Below are positions 58,562 through 64,000 of a stretch of 64,000 nt of DNA, piece by piece. Made by a program: the position numbers and the translations under genes. The DNA is from Deferribacter thermophilus (GTDB lineage Bacteria; Chrysiogenota; Deferribacteres; Deferribacterales; Deferribacteraceae), in the NCBI RefSeq assembly GCF_049472675.1, contig NZ_JAPNXM010000001.1, positions 62,001-126,000 of the forward strand. Direction: 5' to 3'. Position 1 is the first letter of the stretch. Every line of letters starts with the position of its first letter. The notes beneath the pieces are model-generated. The model searched no databases and was not told where the DNA came from. It worked only from the letters and a program-made list of their open reading frames with translations.

Positions 58562-59090
58562 GTTAAGGGAAAAATATAAAAAATTGAGAAATGAACTTGA
58601 TGAATTTTTTATAGAAAAAGCTAGTGCTACAATTACAGAAAAGTTTATAAGAAATTTTAGTAATTATAATAGTTACTTATTGTATTTAAGTTTCAATAAT
58701 GAAGTTAGAACTATTAAACTGATTGAATATCTAAAAGATAATGGTAAAGAAGTTTTTTTGCCAGTTGTATATAAAGAAAGATTAACAGTTGGTTGTTTTG
58801 AGGGTTTTAAGGACTTGGTACCAGGAAAATATGGTATCAGGGAGCCTAAAAGGGTGAGTAGCGTAGATAATTTTGATGTAGTGGTGGTACCAGGTGTAGT
58901 GTTTGATAACAACTGTTATCGTTTGGGGTATGGAAAAGGTTATTATGACAGATTTTTAAAAAGTATTTATGCAAAAGTATTGATAGGTTTTGCATACGAT
59001 TTTCAAGTTGTTGAAAAACTCCCAGTGGAATCACATGATGTGAAACTTGATTTTGTGTTAACAGAAAAAAGAGAAATAGGAGGTAATTGA
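58548..59090 (+). CDS. 5-formyltetrahydrofolate cyclo-ligase
   Basis: Converts 5-formyl-THF to 5,10-methenyl-THF. 180 residues: ELREKYKKLRNELDEF at the start, the ATP/folate block VPGVVFDNNCYRLGYGKGYYDRFLK (as VPGVVFD then RLGYGKGYYDRFL) and the C-terminal HDVKLDFVLTE. In E. coli this gene (ygfA) directly follows 6S RNA; here rarA is inserted. TGATG overlap with rny. Confidence 0.94.
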   Translation: MKKNELREKYKKLRNELDEFFIEKASATITEKFIRNFSNYNSYLLYLSFNNEVRTIKLIEYLKDNGKEVFLPVVYKERLTVGCFEGFKDLVPGKYGIREPKRVSSVDNFDVVVVPGVVFDNNCYRLGYGKGYYDRFLKSIYAKVLIGFAYDFQVVEKLPVESHDVKLDFVLTEKREIGGN

Positions 59091-60649
59091 TGATTTGGTT
59101 GAATATTTTACTAGCTATTGCAGGTCTGATAATTGGCTTATTATTAGGGATAATAATTCAAAAGAAGAAAAGTGAAACTGAAAATATCAGATTAAATAAA
59201 ACAGCAGAGGAGATCATTAGTAGGGCTAAAAGGGAAGCTGATGAAATAGTTAAAGAAGCAAAGTTAGAAGCAAAAGATATTATTTTCAAAGGGAAACAGG
59301 AGCTTGAAAAAGAGGTTAAAGAGAAAAGAAAAGAATTACAATTGCAAGAAAAACGCTTAATTTCGAAGGAAGAAAATATTGACAAGAAGCTGGAGCTTGT
59401 CGATAAGAAAGAGGAGTTGATTTCTAAAAGGGAGCAGGAGCTTGAGGAAAAGCTAAGTAATTTAAAATCTCAAATGGATGAGGTAGAACAGTTAAAAATG
59501 AAGTTATTAACTGAGGTAGAAAAAGTAGCTGGGATGACAAGAGATGAAGCAAAAGAGATGCTTATAAATGAAATGGTGGCTGAAGCTAAAAAGGATGCTG
59601 CAAGGACTTTAAAAGAGTTGGAAGAAGAAACTAAGCATATGGCTGAGAAAAAAGCTCAAAGTATAATTGCGACAGCTATTCAAAGATGTGCCCCTGAGTA
59701 TATTGGAGAAGTTGCTGTATCTGTTGTTAGCTTACCAAACGATGAGATGAAGGGTAGAATCATAGGTAGGGAAGGTAGAAATATAAGAACATTTGAGAGT
59801 ATTACTGGTGTTGATATTATTGTAGATGATACACCTGAAGCAGTCATTTTATCATCTTATGACCCTTTTAGAAGAGAAATAGCTAAGTTAACTTTGGAAA
59901 AGCTGATATCTGATGGTAGGATTCACCCTGCTAGAATTGAAGAAGCTTATGAAAAGAGTAAGGCTGAGCTTGAAAAATATATTTTAGAAGTTGGTGAAGA
60001 GACTGCTTTTAATCTTGGACTGCACAATATACACCCTGATCTATTAAAACTGATCGGTAGGTTAAAATATAGAACAAGTTATGGGCAGAATGTACTGGCA
60101 CACTCTATTGAAGTGGCAAAAATAGCTGGCATTATGGCTGCTGAGCTTGGTTTGGATGAAAAGTTAGCCAAAAGAGCAGGTTTGCTTCACGATATTGGAA
60201 AAGCAATAGACCAGGAAAGTGAAGGTTCTCATACTGAGATTGGGGTTGAAATAGCCAAAAAATATAATGAGCACCCAATGGTTATTAATGCAATATTATC
60301 TCACCATGGTGAAGAAGAATTTAAGTTTGTTGAATCTGTTTTAATTCAAGCAGCAGATGCAATATCAGCTTCAAGGCCTGGAGCTAGAAGGGAAGTTTTA
60401 GAATCCTACATCAAAAGACTTGAAAAACTAGAGGAGATTGCATCTTCTTTTGAAGGTGTTCAAAAAAGTTTTGCAATACAGGCAGGTAGAGAAGTGAGAA
60501 TAATTGTAGAGCCAGATAAAATAGATGATGCGGAAATAGTGCCTTTATCTAGAGAGATCAGTAAGAAAATAGAGGAAGAATTGACATATCCAGGTATGAT
60601 AAAAGTTGTAGTTATTAGAGAATCTAGAGCTGTAGAGTATGCTAAGTAA
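59090..60649 (+). CDS. rny: Ribonuclease Y
   Basis: Membrane-anchored endoribonuclease initiating mRNA decay. 519 residues: a membrane helix (about 2-24, LNILLAIAGLIIGLLLGIII), a long charged coiled coil to about 190, a KH domain (EVAVSVVSLPNDEMKGRIIG) and an HD domain (HSIEVAKIAGIMAAE ... RAGLLHDIGKAID). I chose ATG 59090 with AGGAGG just upstream; TTG 59087 is in frame but too close. Followed by the YmdB-like gene after 5 nt, the same pair as in Bacillus. Confidence 0.97.
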   Translation: MIWLNILLAIAGLIIGLLLGIIIQKKKSETENIRLNKTAEEIISRAKREADEIVKEAKLEAKDIIFKGKQELEKEVKEKRKELQLQEKRLISKEENIDKKLELVDKKEELISKREQELEEKLSNLKSQMDEVEQLKMKLLTEVEKVAGMTRDEAKEMLINEMVAEAKKDAARTLKELEEETKHMAEKKAQSIIATAIQRCAPEYIGEVAVSVVSLPNDEMKGRIIGREGRNIRTFESITGVDIIVDDTPEAVILSSYDPFRREIAKLTLEKLISDGRIHPARIEEAYEKSKAELEKYILEVGEETAFNLGLHNIHPDLLKLIGRLKYRTSYGQNVLAHSIEVAKIAGIMAAELGLDEKLAKRAGLLHDIGKAIDQESEGSHTEIGVEIAKKYNEHPMVINAILSHHGEEEFKFVESVLIQAADAISASRPGARREVLESYIKRLEKLEEIASSFEGVQKSFAIQAGREVRIIVEPDKIDDAEIVPLSREISKKIEEELTYPGMIKVVVIRESRAVEYAK

Positions 60650-60654
60650 ATGAT

Positions 60655-61434
60655 ATGAATATATTATTTGTTGGAGACATAGTAGGTAGAGCGGGCAGAA
60701 GAGTTTTTGCCCGCTTTATCGATGAAATTAAATATAAATACGGTTTAGATTTAGTAATTGTTAATGGTGAAAATTCTGCTGGTGGTTTTGGAATAAATGA
60801 TAAAATTTATAAAGAGCTGAAAAGTAAAGGTGCTGATATAATAACCAGTGGTAATCACATTTGGGATAAAAAAGAGATAATCCCTGACTTAAATAAATAT
60901 GAATATCTTATAAAACCAGCAAATTATCCAGATGAAACCCCTGGAAATGGCTATATAACTGTAGTTGTTGGATCCACTGAGGTGACAATATTAAACTTGA
61001 TTGGTAGAGTCTTTATGCCACCTGTTGACTGCCCTTTTAAGAAATTTGATGAAATATATAAGAAAGTTAAAGATACTGTGATTATAGTAGATTTTCACGC
61101 TGAGGCAACCAGTGAAAAATCTGCTTTTGGATTATATGTTGATGGTAGAGCAGCTGTTGTAGTGGGTACTCATACACATGTTCAGACAAACGATGATAGA
61201 ATCTTACCGCAAGGGACTTTGTATATTACTGATGTTGGGATGTGTGGTGCTTTGGATTCTGTTATAGGTATGAAAAAAGAAGCTCCATTAAAAAGGTTTT
61301 TAACAGGCATTCCGCAAAAATATGATGTTGAAAATAAAGGGAAATTGGTGTTTAATGCACTGTTTTTTAGTATAGATGAAAAAACACAAAAGGTAGATAA
61401 GTTTGAAAAAATATTTAAAGTAGTAGAGGGGTAA
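60655..61434 (+). CDS. YmdB-like metallophosphoesterase (TIGR00282 family)
   Basis: 259 residues of the calcineurin-like fold: NILFVGDIVGRAGRRVFARF (metal-binding Asp), VIVNGENSAGGFGINDKIY, TSGNHIWDKKE and FHAEATSEKSAFGLYVDGRA, GTHTHVQTNDDRILPQGT. Bacillus YmdB is a cyclic-nucleotide phosphodiesterase affecting biofilm decisions; whether this enzyme shares that activity is unknown. The rny-ymdB order supports a link to RNA turnover. Confidence 0.9.
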   Translation: MNILFVGDIVGRAGRRVFARFIDEIKYKYGLDLVIVNGENSAGGFGINDKIYKELKSKGADIITSGNHIWDKKEIIPDLNKYEYLIKPANYPDETPGNGYITVVVGSTEVTILNLIGRVFMPPVDCPFKKFDEIYKKVKDTVIIVDFHAEATSEKSAFGLYVDGRAAVVVGTHTHVQTNDDRILPQGTLYITDVGMCGALDSVIGMKKEAPLKRFLTGIPQKYDVENKGKLVFNALFFSIDEKTQKVDKFEKIFKVVEG

Positions 61435-61436
61435 AA

Positions 61437-62345
61437 ATGGATATTAAAAAAGAAATTAGAAAATTACTTAAAGAAAAAGATGCTGTTTTGTTAGCTCACA
61501 ATTACCAAATTGATGACATTCAAGAGATTGCAGATTTTACAGGTGATTCTTTAGGGCTTAGTATTGAGGCATCCAAAGTAAAAAATAAGACTATTGTTTT
61601 TTGTGGTGTACATTTTATGGCAGAAACTGCATACATTTTATCACCTGATAAAAAGGTTTTATTACCTGAAATAGAGGCTGGTTGTCCAATGGCTGATATG
61701 GTGACTGCAGAAGGGTTAAGGGAGATGAAAAAGAAATATCCGGGTGTCCCTGTTGTTTGCTATGTAAATTCTTCTGCAGAAGTTAAAGCTGAAAGTGATA
61801 TATGTTGTACATCAGCAAATGCTATAAATGTTGTTAAATCTTTAGATTCAGATAGAGTTATTTTTGTGCCAGATAAGAATTTAGGTCATTATGTCTCAAG
61901 GTTTGTTGATAAAGAGATTATCTTATGGGAAGGGTTTTGTCCAATTCATAATAGGGTAACTAAAAAGGAGATACTTGAGCTTAAAGAAAAGTATCCGGAT
62001 GCTGTGGTTGTAGTTCATCCTGAATGTCCACCAGATGTTATTGATATAGCTGATCATGTATGTTCAACTTCAGGTGTATATAAATATGTGAAAGAAAGTG
62101 ACAAAAAGCGTTTTATAATAGGAACCGAAGAAGGTGTTGGTTATAGATTAAGAAAAGAAAATCCTGACAAAGAGTTTGTGTTCGCATATAAAGGTTTCCA
62201 ATGTAAAAATATGAAGAAAACGACATTAAGAAAAGTATATGATGCTTTAATAAAAGAACAATATGTTATTACTGTTGATGAAGAAATCAGGAAAAAAGCT
62301 TTAAAATCTATTCAAAAAATGTTAGAAGTCCCAAGAAATTTTTAA
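61437..62345 (+). CDS. nadA: Quinolinate synthase
   Basis: [4Fe-4S] enzyme condensing iminoaspartate with DHAP to quinolinate for NAD. 302 residues, with HNYQIDDIQEIADFTGDSLG, Cys ligands in FCGVHFMAET, WEGFCPIHNRV and FQCKNMKKTTL, and HPECPPDV. nadB and nadC are not in the window; nadE is at 44328. Starts 2 nt after the preceding stop. Confidence 0.96.
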   Translation: MDIKKEIRKLLKEKDAVLLAHNYQIDDIQEIADFTGDSLGLSIEASKVKNKTIVFCGVHFMAETAYILSPDKKVLLPEIEAGCPMADMVTAEGLREMKKKYPGVPVVCYVNSSAEVKAESDICCTSANAINVVKSLDSDRVIFVPDKNLGHYVSRFVDKEIILWEGFCPIHNRVTKKEILELKEKYPDAVVVVHPECPPDVIDIADHVCSTSGVYKYVKESDKKRFIIGTEEGVGYRLRKENPDKEFVFAYKGFQCKNMKKTTLRKVYDALIKEQYVITVDEEIRKKALKSIQKMLEVPRNF

Positions 62346-62350
62346 ACAAA

Positions 62351-62379
62351 TTGACATATTAATTTTTTTAAATTAAAGA
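62351..62379 (+). promoter_or_regulatory. Promoter of rpiB-glyA
   Basis: TTGACA (62351-62356), a 17-nt spacer, TAAAGA (62374-62379). The -35 is perfect, the -10 moderate. It lies in the only gap (67 nt) of this stretch and predicts a leader of about 27 nt with GAGG. Confidence 0.55.
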
Positions 62380-62412
62380 ATAACAACTCATTAAAAATAA
62401 AACGAGGACTAT

Positions 62413-62892
62413 ATGTCTGAAAAGATCGTAGCACTTGGTTCCGACCATGGTGGTTTTAGACTTAAAGAGGAAATAAAAAATTTTCTGGTTAGTAGGGGAT
62501 ACGAAGTAAAAGATTTTGGAACAAAAGATGAAACTTCAGTAGATTATCCTGATTATGCTTTCCAAGTGGTTAAGGCTATTTTGAACAAAGAAGTCGAAAA
62601 AGGGATTATTATGTGTGGTACAGGTATTGGGATTTCTATCTCGGCTAATAGATTTCCTGGGATTAGAGCTGCACTATGTTGGGACTCATATACTGCAAAA
62701 ATGAGTAGACTACATAACAATTCAAACCTTTTAGCTTTAGGTGGTAGAATAATTGGGGTAGAGCTCGCTAAAGATATTGTGGAAACATGGCTGACAACCG
62801 ATTTTGAGGGTGGAAGGCATGAAAGAAGAATTAATAAATTGGATGAATTAGCGAAAAAGTTTTGGGAAGAATATCTTAGGGGGGATAAATGA
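62413..62892 (+). CDS. rpiB: Ribose-5-phosphate isomerase B
   Basis: Interconverts ribulose 5-phosphate and ribose 5-phosphate, feeding prs. 159 residues: ALGSDHGGFRLKEEIKNFL, SVDYPDYAFQV, the catalytic Cys in IIMCGTGIGISISANRFPG, RAALCWD, ARLHN-like SRLHNNSNLLALGGRIIG. The overlap ATGA with glyA shows coupling, a pair found in many bacteria. Confidence 0.95.
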   Translation: MSEKIVALGSDHGGFRLKEEIKNFLVSRGYEVKDFGTKDETSVDYPDYAFQVVKAILNKEVEKGIIMCGTGIGISISANRFPGIRAALCWDSYTAKMSRLHNNSNLLALGGRIIGVELAKDIVETWLTTDFEGGRHERRINKLDELAKKFWEEYLRGDK

Positions 62893-64000
62893 GTTTATAT
62901 GAAGCTGTAAAAAATATTGACCCACAAGTGTATGATGCTTTGATGAAAGAGTTAAACAGGCAGGAGACTCATATAGAGTTGATTGCAAGTGAGAATTTTG
63001 TTTCAAAAGCAGTGTTAGAAGCACAGGGTTCTATAATGACCAATAAATATGCAGAAGGGTATCCTGGTAAAAGGTATTATGGTGGTTGTGAGTTTGTAGA
63101 TATTGCTGAGCAGCTTGCTATAGATAGGGCAAAAGAGCTTTTTGGTGCAGAACATGCCAATGTTCAACCACACTCTGGTAGTCAGGCCAATATGGCTGTC
63201 TATTTTTCAGTTTTGCAACCTGGAGATACTATTTTAGGTATGAATTTATCTCATGGTGGGCACCTAACACATGGTAGTCCAGTAAATTTTTCTGGTAAAT
63301 TTTTTAATGTTGTACCTTATGGTGTAAATAAAGATACAGAAACTATTGATTTTGATGAAGTGGAAAGACTGGCTTTAGAGCACAAACCAAAGATGATTGT
63401 TGTTGGAGCAAGCGCATATCCGAGAGTTATAGATTTTGCTAAATTTAGGGAGATTGCAGATAAAGTTGGGGCTTATGTGATGGTTGATATGGCTCATATT
63501 GCTGGGCTTGTTGCTGCAGGGGTTCATCCAAACCCTGTCCCTTATGCTGATTTTGTAACAACAACAACTCATAAAACATTGAGAGGACCAAGAGGTGGTT
63601 TAATCCTTTGTAAAGAGGAGTATGCTAAAAAGGTTAATTCTATGATTTTCCCTGGGACACAAGGTGGCCCATTAATGCATGTTATCGCAGCTAAAGCTGT
63701 AGCTTTAAAAGAGGCAATGAGTGACGAATTTAAAGAGTATCAGAAGCAGATTGTGAAAAATGCAAAAGCTTTGGCTGAAACTCTTAAAAATAAAGGGTTT
63801 AGACTTGTGTCAGGTGGTACTGATAATCATTTGATGCTTGTTGATTTAACTGATAAAGATATTACAGGTAAAGATGCAGAAGAAGCGCTTGGAAAAGCTA
63901 ATATAACTGTAAATAAAAATACTATCCCTTTTGAGACAAGAAGTCCGTTTATCACAAGTGGTATTAGAATTGGTACTCCAGCTGTAACTACTCGAGGTAT
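62889..64000 (+). CDS. glyA: Serine hydroxymethyltransferase, N-terminal part
   Basis: PLP enzyme making glycine and methylene-THF from serine. About 370 codons lie in the window and the gene runs off the right edge. Visible: HIELIASENFVSKAVLEAQG, NKYAEGYPGKRYYGGCEFVD, HSGSQANMAVYF, MNLSHGGHLTHGSPVNFSGK, DMAHIAGLVAAGVHPNP and the PLP Lys in TTTTHKTLRGPRGG (about 227). ATG 62889 overlaps the rpiB stop. The methylene-THF product is the methyl source for TrmFO. Confidence 0.97.
   Translation, partial: MSLYEAVKNIDPQVYDALMKELNRQETHIELIASENFVSKAVLEAQGSIMTNKYAEGYPGKRYYGGCEFVDIAEQLAIDRAKELFGAEHANVQPHSGSQANMAVYFSVLQPGDTILGMNLSHGGHLTHGSPVNFSGKFFNVVPYGVNKDTETIDFDEVERLALEHKPKMIVVGASAYPRVIDFAKFREIADKVGAYVMVDMAHIAGLVAAGVHPNPVPYADFVTTTTHKTLRGPRGGLILCKEEYAKKVNSMIFPGTQGGPLMHVIAAKAVALKEAMSDEFKEYQKQIVKNAKALAETLKNKGFRLVSGGTDNHLMLVDLTDKDITGKDAEEALGKANITVNKNTIPFETRSPFITSGIRIGTPAVTTRG

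Noticed and set aside
1..64000. tRNA or rRNA genes
   Set aside because: I looked through the intergenic gaps for cloverleaf ends, T-loop GGTTCGA motifs and rRNA blocks and found none; the gaps are nearly all too short.

Overview
This is a gene-dense, clearly AT-rich stretch of a Gram-negative bacterial chromosome. The Gram-negative features are a porin with a C-terminal Phe, LolC/LolD-type lipoprotein export and peptidoglycan enzymes; motility is indicated by a flagellin with a sigma-28 promoter. The gene mix (TrmFO, a K+-dependent-type membrane pyrophosphatase, the deoxyxylulose-phosphate isoprenoid genes ispG and ispE, RNase Y with its YmdB-like partner, a Cys4-tailed sensor) suggests a member of the Deferribacterota such as Deferribacter or a relative. 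That placement is my inference from gene content, not a search result. Nearly everything is core metabolism, packed head to tail with ATGA, TAATG or 8-20 nt overlaps. I see no tRNA, rRNA, CRISPR array, prophage or insertion sequence.

Layout. 1-6244: end of dprA, smg-like, topA, trmFO, a XerC/D recombinase and ispG. 6245-10776: an ABC-F ATPase, a DEAD-box helicase and a heptad-repeat membrane protein, with three copies of a 72-bp imperfect palindrome between them. 10777-15380: flagellin (minus strand, sigma-28 promoter), a divergent secreted FG-GAP-like protein and an outer-membrane porin. 15590-17724: a membrane sensor with a Cys4 tail and no kinase, and murI, both on the minus strand. 17725-24186: a complete trpEGDCFBA operon behind a leader that encodes a Trp-Trp-Trp peptide and two tandem terminators. 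24218-27800: GerMN-like protein, rph, rdgB and a penicillin-binding protein with a degenerate glycosyltransferase region. 27804-32036: aroK, aroB, a TPR protein, a Roadblock-like protein, aroQ and an M24 peptidase. 32049-34480: efp, accB, accC. 34477-41120: two lipoproteins, ispE, prs, pth, hppA. 41149-48232: ychF, an SH3 protein, moaC, a two-gene NAD synthetase, guaB, guaA. 48235-52405: lolC/E, lolD, a TRIC-type channel, mtnP, murB. 52491-55323 (minus): katG and lexA. 55412-64000: dinB divergent from lexA, a ZapB-like coiled coil, zapA, 6S RNA, rarA, 5-formyltetrahydrofolate cyclo-ligase, rny, a YmdB-like phosphoesterase, nadA, rpiB and the start of glyA.

How it fits together. Shikimate steps (aroB, aroQ, aroK) and the trp operon belong to one route from carbohydrate to tryptophan. 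prs, guaB, guaA, nadA and nadE feed nucleotide and NAD synthesis. topA, xer, lexA, dinB and rarA handle DNA topology, dimer resolution and damage response. The strongest regulatory signals are the trp leader, the single palindrome lying between the overlapping lexA and dinB promoters, the sigma-28 flagellin promoter and the palindrome over the katG promoter.

Most notable: the trp leader looks like a six-segment attenuator. Antitermination at the first terminator frees an arm that can capture the 5' arm of the second terminator, and the leader peptide appears to start at the very 5' end of its mRNA.
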